Positions 9,660-18,818 of a stretch of 64,000 nt of DNA are shown here, in pieces; within the stretch, counting starts at the first letter, position 1; the number at the start of each line of letters is the position of its first letter. The stretch covers positions 230,091-294,090 of the forward strand of contig NZ_MUHA01000005.1 of the NCBI RefSeq assembly GCF_002217355.1, given 5' to 3'. Position numbers and translations under genes: made by a program. Source of the stretch: Flavobacterium oncorhynchi. Lineage in GTDB: Bacteria; Bacteroidota; Bacteroidia; Flavobacteriales; Flavobacteriaceae. The notes under the pieces are model-generated. The model saw nothing but the letters and a program-made list of their open reading frames with translations. It did not search any database and was not told where the DNA came from.

Positions 9660-11702
9660 ATGAACAAGAACATATTTTTAGGGAGTCTTTTGTTGTTGTT
9701 TTCAATAATAACACAGGCTCAAATTTATAATCCGTTAAAATGGAAAACCAGTATCGAGAAAATTTCCGATACGGAATACGAGTTGCAGGCAAAAGCAATA
9801 ATCGAATCAGGCTGGCATTTATACAGTCAGGAAGTTTCAGACGGAGGTCCGATTCCTACTCGTTTTACCTTTACAAAAGCACCCGAATTTCAGTTAATTG
9901 GTGCAGTAAAAGAAGAAAAAGGAAAAACCATCAATGATCCGATTTTTAAAATGCTGATTAAGTTTTTTGAAAAAGAAACCACTTTTAGACAGCGTGTTAA
10001 AATACTTTCATCAAAACCTTTCACAATAAAGGCAGAAGTTGAATTTATGGTTTGCAATGATGAAAACTGTCTTCCGCCAAGTTCAGACGAACTGGAGTTT
10101 ACCGTTAGTCCGTCTGCGAAAGCAGTAACATTAATAGAAAGTGATGCGAAGAAAGAAATTAAAACAGCAGAGATTGATTCTTCTGCCACTGTTGTAAAAG
10201 AAAAGACAGAAGAAATAATTCAGACAGAAGCTGAAAAAACGCCCAAAAAAGAGCTGAAAAAACAACAGCATGAAACGGAATCAAGAAGTTTATGGTCGAT
10301 TTTTTTACTGTCTTTTTTCTCTGGATTTGCGGCCTTGTTAACACCTTGTGTTTTTCCAATGATTCCTATGACGGTAAGCTTTTTTACCAAACAAAGTAAA
10401 ACTAAGTCTCAGGGTATTAGAAAAGCTGTTTTTTACGGAATTTCAATTATCGCTATTTATATTTTTTTAGGCGCAATTGTAACCTGGTTTTTTGGTGCAG
10501 ATTCTTTAAATGCACTTTCAACGAACGTGTGGTTTAACCTTATATTTTTTGTGCTTTTAATGTTTTTTGCTTTTTCGTTTTTAGGAGCATTCGAAATTAT
10601 GCTTCCAAATGCGTGGATAAACAAAGTAGATTCGCAAGCAGATAAAGGCGGAGTTGTTGGAATTTTATTCATGGCTTTGGCATTGGCGATTGTCTCCTTT
10701 TCTTGTACGGGACCAATTGTTGGAACTTTACTTGTTGAAGCTGCTTCACGCGGAGGGATTGCACCTTTTGTTGGAATGTTTGGTTTTTCTTTGGCTTTGG
10801 CATTGCCCTTTACTTTATTTGCCGCATTTCCGGGTTGGTTAAATTCACTTCCAAAATCTGGCGGCTGGCTGAATTCAGTTAAAGTATTTTTGGGATTTCT
10901 GGAAATGGCTTTAGCGTTTAAATTTTTGTCGAATGCCGATTTAGTTTTGCAATTGCATTTACTGGAAAGAGAAACTTTTTTAGCGATTTGGATAGCAATT
11001 TTCGGGACATTAACTTTTTATTTATTCGGAAAAATTCAGCTGCCTCATGATAGTCCAGTTTCGAATATTAGTGTTGGAAGACTAGGATTAGGAGTTTTGG
11101 TTTTGGCCTTTACTATTTATCTGATTCCTGGAATTTGGGGTGCACCTTTAAAAATGATCAGTGGTTTTCCACCGCCAATGCATTATAGCGAAATTCCGAA
11201 TGGATTAAGTAATTCTGAATCGCGTCAAATAACAGAAAACCTGCCAGAAGGAGCAGAGCTGGGGCCTCATGATATTATGGCATTTAGAGATTATGATTTA
11301 GGAATGGAGTATGCCAGAAAAATGGGTAAGCCCGTTATGATTGATTTTACAGGACATGCTTGTGTTAATTGTCGTAAGATGGAAGATAACGTTTGGTCTG
11401 ACGATAAGGTTCAGAAAATTCTAAAAGGCGATCTGGTTTTGATTTCTTTATATGTTGATGATAAAAGAGAATTAGCTTCACATGAACAAAAGGTTTCTGA
11501 ATTAACAGGTAAAAAAATAAAATATATTGGTCAGAAATGGAGCGAATTTCAAACCATAAAATATAAAACAAATGCACAGCCTTTTTATGTATTGGTGAAT
11601 AATGAAGGAGAAAAGCTAAACGAAACTTCAGCTTATAATCCTGATATTGATGACTATTTAGAATGGCTGAATACTGGAATTTCTAATTTTAAGAAAAGTT
11701 GA
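9660..11702 (+). CDS. DsbD-family thiol:disulfide interchange protein (cytochrome c biogenesis protein type)
   Basis: A 680-residue inner-membrane protein built as signal peptide, periplasmic DsbD-alpha-like domain (about 25-150, with the VCNDENCLPP cysteine segment), charged linker, transmembrane core of about eight helices (about 210-500), and C-terminal thioredoxin-like domain. The core has both redox-active cysteine segments, TPCVFPM and SFSCTGPIVG. The C-terminal domain has Cys-Val-Asn-Cys at about 568-571 (FTGHACVNCRKMEDNVW). Length and order match full DsbD. It carries cytosolic reducing power to periplasmic thioredoxin-like proteins, and the thioredoxin and TlpA-like proteins upstream are natural partners. 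A terminator hairpin lies directly before the start codon. Confidence 0.9.
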   Translation: MNKNIFLGSLLLLFSIITQAQIYNPLKWKTSIEKISDTEYELQAKAIIESGWHLYSQEVSDGGPIPTRFTFTKAPEFQLIGAVKEEKGKTINDPIFKMLIKFFEKETTFRQRVKILSSKPFTIKAEVEFMVCNDENCLPPSSDELEFTVSPSAKAVTLIESDAKKEIKTAEIDSSATVVKEKTEEIIQTEAEKTPKKELKKQQHETESRSLWSIFLLSFFSGFAALLTPCVFPMIPMTVSFFTKQSKTKSQGIRKAVFYGISIIAIYIFLGAIVTWFFGADSLNALSTNVWFNLIFFVLLMFFAFSFLGAFEIMLPNAWINKVDSQADKGGVVGILFMALALAIVSFSCTGPIVGTLLVEAASRGGIAPFVGMFGFSLALALPFTLFAAFPGWLNSLPKSGGWLNSVKVFLGFLEMALAFKFLSNADLVLQLHLLERETFLAIWIAIFGTLTFYLFGKIQLPHDSPVSNISVGRLGLGVLVLAFTIYLIPGIWGAPLKMISGFPPPMHYSEIPNGLSNSESRQITENLPEGAELGPHDIMAFRDYDLGMEYARKMGKPVMIDFTGHACVNCRKMEDNVWSDDKVQKILKGDLVLISLYVDDKRELASHEQKVSELTGKKIKYIGQKWSEFQTIKYKTNAQPFYVLVNNEGEKLNETSAYNPDIDDYLEWLNTGISNFKKS

Positions 11703-12010
11703 TTTTGTTATTTTTTTTATCGAATAGAGATTTTAATATGCGTAAGGAGTTTTAGGACAGTACTACGTTTTTATATACTAATTAAACCCGTTGAGTGTAA
11801 TTGTAAAAAATAATAATCTAACACATAGTCCCGATAACTATCGGGACTATGTGTTGAAAGTAATTGCGTCTAACGAGTTTAATTTATTGTTATTACTAGA
11901 TTATAGTACGTTTTACAAAGTAAGAATTTGGGGATAGTAATAGCGAGTTTCGGGATGCACATTATCTTCAGGCTAGTCTTAACTTTGGGTAAATCAAAAA
12001 TAGATTAGTT
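11703..12010. other. Intergenic gap before oleate hydratase, containing one strong palindrome
   Basis: No gene is seen in these 308 bases. They hold the long hairpin at 11820-11855, otherwise A/T-rich sequence presumably carrying the oleate hydratase promoter. No clear promoter boxes were found. Confidence 0.6.
11820..11855. repeat. Palindrome with 15-bp arms
   Basis: Arms AACACATAGTCCCGA and its complement enclose a six-base loop (TAACTA) and pair perfectly. The inner part CCCGATAACTATCGGG looks like a small dispersed palindrome; a degenerate relative (CCGAGAGTTATCGGGAT) lies at about 29767 in front of the second GH92 gene. It has no good T-run on either side, so it may be a repeat element or an mRNA-stabilising hairpin rather than a standard terminator. 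Confidence 0.6.
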
Positions 12011-13951
12011 ATGAGTTCTACCACTTCAAAATTCGATAAATTACTTAAAGGTTCTCAAGAATATGGAAATGTGAACCACAAACCGGACTCTAGTAAAGAG
12101 GTTCAGATTAACACACCTGAAAAAACAATGCCTTTTTCAGATCAAATTGGAAATTACCAGCGAAACAAAGGAATTCCTTCAAAATCGTACAAAGACAGTA
12201 AAATTTACATTGTGGGCAGCGGTATTGCAGGAATGGCAGCGGCTTATTATTTTATTCGTGATGGTCATGTTCCGGGTGAGAATATTATTTTTCTAGATCA
12301 GCTTCACGTAGACGGCGGATCTCTTGATGGTGCCGGAAATACTACAGACGGTTACATTATTCGCGGCGGACGTGAAATGGACATGACTTACGAAAATCTT
12401 TGGGATATTTTTCAAGATATTCCTGCTTTGGAACTTCCTGAACCGTATAGCGTATTAGACGAATATCGTTTAGTAAATGATAATGATCCTAATTATTCTA
12501 AAGCGAGATTGATACATAATAAAGGACAAATTAAAGATTTCAGCAAGTTTGGATTAGAGAAAAAAGACCAGTTGGCAATTATAAAATTACTCCTCAAAAA
12601 GAAAGAAGATCTAGACGATTTAACTATTGAGGATTATTTCAGTAAATCTTTCTTAGAAAGTAATTTTTGGTTCTTTTGGCGTACCATGTTTGCATTCGAA
12701 AACTGGCACAGTTTATTAGAATGTAAATTGTATATGCACCGTTTCCTTCACGCGATCGACGGAATGAAAGATCTTTCGTGTCTTGTTTTTCCAAAATACA
12801 ATCAATATGATACCTTTATTACGCCGCTTCGAAGATTTCTTCAGAGTAAAGGTGTGCAGATCGATTTAAACACACTCGTTAAAGATTTAGATATTCACAG
12901 CAATACCGAAGGTAAAGTGATTGAAGCTATTATTACCGAAAAAAATGGAAAAGAAGAAAGAATTCCTGTAGGTAAAGACAATTATGTAATTGCTACAACA
13001 GGTTCAATGACCGAAGATACTTTTTATGGAGATAATAAAAATGCCCCAATTATAGGTTTAGACAACAGTACCAGCGGACAAAGTGCCGGGTGGAAATTAT
13101 GGAAAAATCTAGCAGCTAAATCACCTGTTTTTGGGAAACCTGAAAAATTCTGCGGTAACATTGCAAAATCTTCTTGGGAATCGGCTACACTTACCTGTAA
13201 ACCTTCTGCCTTTGTAGAAAAAGTAAAAGAACTTTGTGTCAACGATCCGTACTCAGGAAAAACGGCAACAGGAGGAATTGTAACCATCAGCGATTCCAAA
13301 TGGTTAATGAGTTTTACCTGTAACAGACAGCCTCATTTTCCAGACCAGCCAGATGATATTTTAGTAATTTGGGTGTATGCTCTTTTTATGGACAAAGAAG
13401 GTGATTACGTCAAAAAAACAATGCCGCAATGTACCGGAGATGAAATTTTGGCTGAATTAGCGTATCATTTAGGAATCATCGATCAATTAGACAATATTGT
13501 AGAAAATACCATTGTTAGAAGTTCTTATATGCCATACATTACTTCTATGTTTATGCCGAGAGCAAAAGGAGATCGTCCGCAAGTAGTGCCAGAAGGCTGT
13601 ACCAATTTAGGATTAGTTGGGCAATTTGTGGAAACCAATAATGATATTGTTTTTACAATGGAAAGTTCTGTGCGAACAGCCAGAATCGCCGTTTATGACT
13701 TATTAAATCTGAACAAACAAGTACCAGACATCAATCCGCTGCAATACGATATTCGTCATTTGCTTAAAGCTGCACAATCATTAAATGATTACGAACCAAT
13801 AGTTGGTGAAGGACTTTTAAGAAAATTTCTAAAAGGAACTTACTACGAACATCTACTTGTTGAAAATGCTGATGACGGGCAAGAACACGAATCCTTCTTT
13901 AATGAACAGCTGAATAAATTAAAACACTGGATAGGAGGAATCAGAGATTAA
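12011..13951 (+). CDS. ohyA: Oleate hydratase (fatty acid double-bond hydratase, FAD-dependent)
   Basis: A 646-residue soluble protein without a signal peptide. A Rossmann dinucleotide motif [17 protein letters not shown] starts near residue 65, followed by the oleate hydratase signature GGSLDGAGN and the RGGREMD motif; the Glu in GGREM corresponds to a residue implicated in catalysis in Elizabethkingia oleate hydratase. Length and motifs match the family throughout. The enzyme adds water to cis-9 (and related) unsaturated fatty acids to give 10-hydroxy acids, and in bacteria this is often viewed as detoxification of free unsaturated fatty acids. It stands alone between a palindrome and a terminator; the AraC-type gene 191 bases downstream is a possible regulator. 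Confidence 0.95.
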   Translation: MSSTTSKFDKLLKGSQEYGNVNHKPDSSKEVQINTPEKTMPFSDQIGNYQRNKGIPSKSYKDSKIYIVGSGIAGMAAAYYFIRDGHVPGENIIFLDQLHVDGGSLDGAGNTTDGYIIRGGREMDMTYENLWDIFQDIPALELPEPYSVLDEYRLVNDNDPNYSKARLIHNKGQIKDFSKFGLEKKDQLAIIKLLLKKKEDLDDLTIEDYFSKSFLESNFWFFWRTMFAFENWHSLLECKLYMHRFLHAIDGMKDLSCLVFPKYNQYDTFITPLRRFLQSKGVQIDLNTLVKDLDIHSNTEGKVIEAIITEKNGKEERIPVGKDNYVIATTGSMTEDTFYGDNKNAPIIGLDNSTSGQSAGWKLWKNLAAKSPVFGKPEKFCGNIAKSSWESATLTCKPSAFVEKVKELCVNDPYSGKTATGGIVTISDSKWLMSFTCNRQPHFPDQPDDILVIWVYALFMDKEGDYVKKTMPQCTGDEILAELAYHLGIIDQLDNIVENTIVRSSYMPYITSMFMPRAKGDRPQVVPEGCTNLGLVGQFVETNNDIVFTMESSVRTARIAVYDLLNLNKQVPDINPLQYDIRHLLKAAQSLNDYEPIVGEGLLRKFLKGTYYEHLLVENADDGQEHESFFNEQLNKLKHWIGGIRD

Positions 13952-13984
13952 AACATAATTGTATATACTATCATAATTCAAATA

Positions 13985-14020
13985 AATGGCGTTAAGGCTT
14001 TTGCTTTAGCGCCATTTTTG
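13985..14020 (+). terminator. Intrinsic terminator after oleate hydratase
   Basis: AAATGGCGTTAAGGC (13985-13999) pairs with GCTTTAGCGCCATTT (14004-14018), with two G-U pairs and a four-base loop, and is followed by TTGT. It lies 33 bases after the ohyA stop and closes that unit. Confidence 0.75.
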
Positions 14021-14142
14021 TATGATTTAAGTTTAATTAATTATTAAAAGGGCACATTTTATAAGGAATTATACCTATAAATGCTTATTTTTATGCATAA
14101 ATTAGTTTTCCAAAAACAATATTTAAGCAGCATTTATATAGG

Positions 14143-15018
14143 ATGGATCAACCTTACGATAAAATAAGAGATACATTGGCCTATTTTGAGGTTGATAACA
14201 ATTTACCCTATTATGTTTCTTCGGGGAAAAAACAAATGGAATACCCTCAGAAGCCTTTTCGGATGGATTATTATTCGTTGTGTGTCTGTACTGAAGGAGA
14301 TATCGATATTGCCATTGACGGACATCAGCATTATATCAAGCAATTTACTTTGTTAATCGCAAGGCCTGCAACCATTATTGCTTTTCATAATAACAGCGAA
14401 GACTTTAGGATGAAATTGCTGTTTTTTGAAAAGGAGTTTTTGCTTAAATACATATCAGATCCTTTTATTATCGAAAGACTGGCTTTTTTTAAAGACAGAT
14501 CATTTGAACTCATTCAATTGAAAGAACAAGATGCCAAAAAGCTGATTAAATTGATGAAATATCTTGAAAGTAAAATTGAGGCCGATTTGAAATTTAAAGA
14601 TGAAATTGTCAGAACCATTATCTTCAATCTGCTTTTAGAAACAGCCGAATTATTGCCAAAAGAAGCACCTGAAACAGTTTCAATTACTAATAATCCTAAA
14701 GATACTTATTTTCAGTTTCTTAATTTGGTTATGAATAATATTACACAGCATAAAGGAGTAAGTTATTATGCTCAAAAATTGCATATTTCAAACAAATATC
14801 TGATTCAGATTGTAAAAAAAGCGGCAGACAAAACTCCGCACGAAATTATCGATGCACACTTGTTAAAAGAAGCTGTCGTATTATTAGGAAATCCTTCCAT
14901 CAATATAAGTGATATTGCTTATCGACTTAGATTTAATTCAGTTTCTGCTTTTGGACGCTTTTTTAAAAAACATTCTTCTATTTCTCCCACAGATTACCGC
15001 CGACTTCAAAATTTATAG
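14143..15018 (+). CDS. AraC-family transcriptional regulator
   Basis: A 291-residue protein with an N-terminal cupin-like sensing domain (about 20-165) and a C-terminal AraC/XylS double helix-turn-helix (about 190-290). The second HTH shows the family signature, ISDIAYRLRFNSVSAFGRFFKKHSSISPTDYRR. It should bind DNA in the cytoplasm and respond to a small ligand that cannot be deduced. It lies between oleate hydratase, 191 bases upstream behind a terminator, and GH97, 170 bases downstream, so it is probably its own unit. Oleate hydratase or the GH97 gene are both possible targets; the LacI-type palindrome before GH97 argues that GH97 belongs to the other regulator. Confidence 0.9.
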   Translation: MDQPYDKIRDTLAYFEVDNNLPYYVSSGKKQMEYPQKPFRMDYYSLCVCTEGDIDIAIDGHQHYIKQFTLLIARPATIIAFHNNSEDFRMKLLFFEKEFLLKYISDPFIIERLAFFKDRSFELIQLKEQDAKKLIKLMKYLESKIEADLKFKDEIVRTIIFNLLLETAELLPKEAPETVSITNNPKDTYFQFLNLVMNNITQHKGVSYYAQKLHISNKYLIQIVKKAADKTPHEIIDAHLLKEAVVLLGNPSINISDIAYRLRFNSVSAFGRFFKKHSSISPTDYRRLQNL

Positions 15019-15145
15019 AAATCAATACATTACACTTCCTTTTTACTTTTAAGGCGAAAGATTATTCTTAATTTAAACCGCGTTTTTATTCCATTATATT
15101 TATTTTTTTCTACAAAGTATTGCTTTTTAATTTATTTTATTATTT

Positions 15146-15165
15146 TTACTAAATCGATTTAGGAA
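15146..15165. promoter_or_regulatory. Candidate LacI-family operator upstream of GH97
   Basis: The 14-base core CTAAATCGATTTAG at 15149-15162 is a perfect palindrome centred on CG, the form expected for a LacI-family site. Similar sites precede the lacI gene (18741) and susC (19892). It lies 27 bases before the GH97 ATG, so binding there would be expected to affect transcription. Confidence 0.65.
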
Positions 15166-15188
15166 TTTTTACTCTCTCAAATTATCTT

Positions 15189-17291
15189 ATGAAAAATACA
15201 TTTTTTAGCTGCTTCTTTATATTGTTTTTAGTCGGATTTGTTACTGCGCAAGACCTTAAGTCTCCAAATGGTAACTTAACAATGAAATTTCATTTAGATC
15301 AAAACGGAACACCGGTTTATACTTTAAACTTTAAACAAAAAGCAGTAATTCAAGAAAGTAAAATGGGTTTTGTTATAAAATCTGATATTTTGTTGAATAG
15401 CGGTTTTCAAGTTGCCGAAACCAAATTTCAATCTGAAAATAGTACTTGGAAACCCGTTTTAGGAGAGCAAAAAGAAATACAAAATCAATACAATGAATTA
15501 AAAGTTGATCTTGTGCAAGAAAAGAGCAAACGAAAAATGTCAATTTACTTTCGTTTATTTAATGATGGTTTAGGTTTTAGATATGAATTTCCGGTGCAAG
15601 ACAATTTGCGCCACTTTATTATTCAAGAAGAAACGACTGAATTTAATTTGACAGGAGATCATAAATTATTCTGGATTCCGGGGGATTATGATACAAATGA
15701 ATATAGTTATTCAACTTCAAAAATATCAGAAATGCAGTCTTTGGTTTACGATGCAACCCATGTTCCATTAGCTGCGCAGACAACAATTAAAAATTTAGCT
15801 GCTCAAACGCCTTTAATGCTGAAGACAAATGAGGGGATTTATATTAATATTCACGAAGCCGCGCTAAAAAACTTTCCAGCAATGTGTCTTAATGTAAATG
15901 ATAAAACGTATTCATTAAGTTCACATTTAGTTCCAGACGCAGTTGGTAATAAAGGATATATTCAAACAGGAAGTTTCACGCCATGGAGAACTATTGTTGT
16001 AAGCGATGATGCTAGAAATATTTTATCTTCAAAAATGATTTTAAATCTAAATGAACCTTGTGCTTTTGATGATGTTTCTTGGATTAAACCAGTAAAATAT
16101 ATTGGAGTTTGGTGGGAATATTTTACAGGAGGCGGATCTACTTGGGCGTATTCAGACAATCAAGATGTTGTAATTGGTAAAACAGATTTTTCTAAGTTAA
16201 AACCAAATAATACACACGGAGCGAATACAAAACATGTAAAAGAATATATAGATTTTGCTTCATTAAATGGTTTTGATGCTGTTTTGGTAGAAGGCTGGAA
16301 TGAAGGCTGGGAAGATAATACCGCTTTTAAAAAAGAACACATTTATAGTTTTACTAAAGCATATCCAGATTTTAATGTGAAAGAACTAAGCGATTATGCA
16401 ACAAAGAAAAACGTAAAAATCATTATGCATCACGAAACAACATCATCAGTTTCTGAATATGAAAGACAGTTGAAAGATGCTTTAACTTTTATGGTTGATA
16501 ATAATTACAATGCTGTAAAAACAGGATATGTTGGGCCAATTATTCCAAGAGGAGAACATCACGACGGGCAGCAAATGGTAAATCATTATACTTATGTAGC
16601 AAAAGAAGCTGCTAAGCATAAAATTATGGTAGATTCACATGAAGCCGTTCGTCCAACAGGTTTACACCGTACTTATCCAAACTGGTTTGCGCAAGAATCA
16701 GCTCGTGGAACTGAGTTTGAATCGATGGAAGGAATTCATCCAGATCATACTACAATTTTGCCTTTTACAAGGTTAATGGGCGGGCCAATGGATTATACTC
16801 CAGGAATTTTTCAAGGTGATTTATCAGTTTATGGAGAAAAGAAAAATAAATTGAGCACAACACTTGTTAAGCAATTGGCATTGTATGTTACCATGTACAG
16901 TCCGTTGCAAATGGCTGCCGATTTACCAGAAAATTATATAAAATTCAATGATGCTTTTCAGTTTATAAAAGATGTCGCTTTAGATTGGGATGAAACTTAT
17001 ATTCTAGAAGCTGAACCTGGTGATTATATTACTATTGCTAGAAAAACAAAAGGCAAGCAAGAGTGGTTTGTGGGTGCAATTACAGATGAAAATTCGCGTA
17101 CAGCTTTAATTGATTTTAGTTTCCTTCCAGCAGGAAAAAACTTTACAGCAACAATTTATGAAGATGGAAAAACGGCAGATTACAAAACTAATCCGCAATC
17201 GTACAACATTCGAAAAGTAACAGTAAACAGTAAAACTAAACTAAAACAAAAACTAGCTTCAAGCGGAGGCGCTGCGATTTCTATAAAGTAG
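15189..17291 (+). CDS. GH97 glycoside hydrolase (SusB-like alpha-glucosidase)
   Basis: A 700-residue exported enzyme (signal ends near TAQ, residue 20) with the GH97 layout: N-terminal beta-sandwich (about 22-275), TIM barrel (about 285-580) and C-terminal beta-domain. Catalytic-region motifs VKTGYVGPIIPRGE, MVDSHEAVRPTG, ESARGTEFESMEG and PMDYTPGIF are all present. The TGYVG segment lacks the Asp nucleophile of the retaining GH97 alpha-galactosidases, which favours the inverting alpha-glucosidase type. It probably acts in the periplasm on glucose-capped oligosaccharides, such as the alpha-glucosyl caps of immature N-glycans, or on co-occurring alpha-glucans. A LacI-type palindrome just upstream ties it to the mannan locus at 18.8-34.7 kb. 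Confidence 0.92.
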   Translation: MKNTFFSCFFILFLVGFVTAQDLKSPNGNLTMKFHLDQNGTPVYTLNFKQKAVIQESKMGFVIKSDILLNSGFQVAETKFQSENSTWKPVLGEQKEIQNQYNELKVDLVQEKSKRKMSIYFRLFNDGLGFRYEFPVQDNLRHFIIQEETTEFNLTGDHKLFWIPGDYDTNEYSYSTSKISEMQSLVYDATHVPLAAQTTIKNLAAQTPLMLKTNEGIYINIHEAALKNFPAMCLNVNDKTYSLSSHLVPDAVGNKGYIQTGSFTPWRTIVVSDDARNILSSKMILNLNEPCAFDDVSWIKPVKYIGVWWEYFTGGGSTWAYSDNQDVVIGKTDFSKLKPNNTHGANTKHVKEYIDFASLNGFDAVLVEGWNEGWEDNTAFKKEHIYSFTKAYPDFNVKELSDYATKKNVKIIMHHETTSSVSEYERQLKDALTFMVDNNYNAVKTGYVGPIIPRGEHHDGQQMVNHYTYVAKEAAKHKIMVDSHEAVRPTGLHRTYPNWFAQESARGTEFESMEGIHPDHTTILPFTRLMGGPMDYTPGIFQGDLSVYGEKKNKLSTTLVKQLALYVTMYSPLQMAADLPENYIKFNDAFQFIKDVALDWDETYILEAEPGDYITIARKTKGKQEWFVGAITDENSRTALIDFSFLPAGKNFTATIYEDGKTADYKTNPQSYNIRKVTVNSKTKLKQKLASSGGAAISIK

Positions 17292-17548
17292 AAAAGTTGG
17301 AAAAATGGCACGCGGATGACACGGATTCGCTATCGCGAAAACGCAGATAAACACGGATTTTTTTTAGCCATTCTAATCTGTGGCAAAAAAAAAATCACGC
17401 AGATTTGGCAGATTGAGCAGATTTTTTAAAATCATTTTAATCCTTTTAATCTGTGGCAAAAAAAGGTTTCACACAGATTAGCAGATTTAATATAAGTGTA
17501 GATTAATTAGTGGTTAGCGACTAAAAACAATATTAAAAAATATAAAAA
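17292..17548. repeat. Mosaic dispersed intergenic repeat
   Basis: This 257-base gap is made of short similar phrases (ATCACGCAGATTTGGCAGAT, TTTTAATCTGTGGCAAAAAA, CACGCGGATGACACGGATT). The segment 17428-17457, read on the minus strand, is GCCACAGATTAAAAGGATTA plus ten more bases, and recurs with few changes at 60881-60910 and 63943-63972. No coding capacity is evident. The promoter of the isomerase gene would have to lie inside it or further upstream. Confidence 0.7.
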
Positions 17549-18517
17549 ATGAATACAAAAATGTACCCTTTACAGTTTGAACCAATTTTGAAAGAAAGAA
17601 TTTGGGGAGGAGAAAAATTAAAAACCGTTCTTAATAAACCTATTGTTTCTGCAATTACAGGAGAAAGCTGGGAGTTGTCTACAGTAGAAGGTGATGTAAG
17701 TGTGGTGGCAAATGGAGAATTAAAAGGAAAATCATTGACAGAACTTATTGATAAGTCTCCAAATGATATTTTAGGAAAAAACGTTTATGCTCGATTTGGC
17801 AATCAATTTCCGTTACTTTTTAAATATTTAGATGCACGCGAAGATTTATCAATACAAGTACATCCGAATGATAAATTAGCAAAAGAACGTCATAACTCTT
17901 TTGGTAAAACCGAAATGTGGTATGTTATGCAGGCTGATGCTGATGCAAGAATTATTGTTGGTTTTAAAGAAGATTCGAGTAAAGAAGAATATTTAGAAAA
18001 TCTAAATAATAAAACTTTGGTTTCGATTCTTGACGATGTAAAAGCAAAAGCGGGCGATGTATTTTTTCTAGAAACAGGAACTGTGCATGCAATTGGAGCG
18101 GGATTGGTTGTTGCAGAGATTCAACAGACATCTGATATTACATACCGTTTGTATGATTTTGACCGAAAAGATGCTCAAGGAAATACAAGAGAATTACATG
18201 TTGACTTGGCACTTGATGCAATCAATTACAATAAAGTAGATACACATAAAAAGTACGAAACAGTATCTAATCAATCGAATGTAATTGTAGATTGTCCCTA
18301 TTTTACAACAAACATTATTCCGCTAGACGGTAAGATTGAAGGAAATAAAAACGGCGAAACTTTTACAGTTTATATGTGTATTGAAGGAGCTTTTGAGATT
18401 AGATATGAAAATGTAAGCTATCAATATAAAAAAGGCGATACGGTTTTAATTCCCGCAGGAATGCGTAATTATGTGTTAGAAGGAGAAGCTTCAATTTTAG
18501 AAGTTTATATTTCGTAA
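17549..18517 (+). CDS. manA: Mannose-6-phosphate isomerase, type I, class found in Bacteroidota
   Basis: A 322-residue cytosolic protein with the cupin phosphomannose isomerase pattern. Predicted zinc ligands are Gln103 and His105 in SIQVHPND, Glu122 in GKTEMWYV and His180 in ETGTVHAIGAG. The start ATG at 17549 follows an A-rich leader; Met5 is an alternative. The reaction interconverts mannose-6-phosphate and fructose-6-phosphate. In this locus it would follow the ROK kinase (33790) and bring mannose released by the GH92, GH125 and GH2 enzymes into glycolysis. The shorter length than E. coli ManA (about 390) is usual for this class. Confidence 0.9.
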   Translation: MNTKMYPLQFEPILKERIWGGEKLKTVLNKPIVSAITGESWELSTVEGDVSVVANGELKGKSLTELIDKSPNDILGKNVYARFGNQFPLLFKYLDAREDLSIQVHPNDKLAKERHNSFGKTEMWYVMQADADARIIVGFKEDSSKEEYLENLNNKTLVSILDDVKAKAGDVFFLETGTVHAIGAGLVVAEIQQTSDITYRLYDFDRKDAQGNTRELHVDLALDAINYNKVDTHKKYETVSNQSNVIVDCPYFTTNIIPLDGKIEGNKNGETFTVYMCIEGAFEIRYENVSYQYKKGDTVLIPAGMRNYVLEGEASILEVYIS

Positions 18518-18737
18518 AACTATAAGTGTTAATTTGATTTAAAATAATTGCAAACCAAAAAAAAGAGTTAAATTGCCCATTCATAATTCAGTAAAGATTC
18601 TTAATAAAAAAGGAATTCTATTACTATTATGCCGTTTTTATCTGATTAAAAATAACGATTAATGCTAAAAACACATACAATTACTGTTAAATATGATTAT
18701 TATTGGCTTTAAAATAATGATTTGTTTAAAATAATAT

Positions 18738-18757
18738 CTACAAAATCGTTTTAGTAA
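18738..18757. promoter_or_regulatory. Candidate operator upstream of lacI-type gene
   Basis: CAAAATCGTTTTAG (18741-18754) is an imperfect palindrome that shares the AAATCG core with the sites at 15149 and 19892. It lies 14 bases upstream of a Bacteroidota-type -7 element, over the place where the -33 box would be, which would suit negative autoregulation. Confidence 0.6.
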
Positions 18758-18768
18758 TTATTTTTAGT

Positions 18769-18776
18769 TATATTTG
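18769..18776 (+). promoter_or_regulatory. -7 promoter element, TATATTTG
   Basis: It matches the Bacteroidota -7 consensus TAnnTTTG, 42 bases before the regulator ATG. No good -33 TTTG is seen at the expected distance, where the candidate operator lies instead. Confidence 0.45.
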
Positions 18777-18818
18777 TAATATCGTTAATAACAGCTTAAT
18801 GTAAAATTAACTCTCTAA

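Larger units (their letters stand above)
18518..18818. other. Intergenic gap upstream of the LacI-type regulator gene
   Basis: This A/T-rich gap of 301 bases carries no gene. It contains a candidate operator (18738-18757) and a -7-like TATATTTG (18769-18776), both within 85 bases of the regulator start. Nothing else was recognised. Confidence 0.6.

Noticed and set aside
9890..10189. 99-codon minus-strand frame opposite the DsbD-like gene
   Set aside because: It reads the complement of a well-supported domain and shows only compositional bias.
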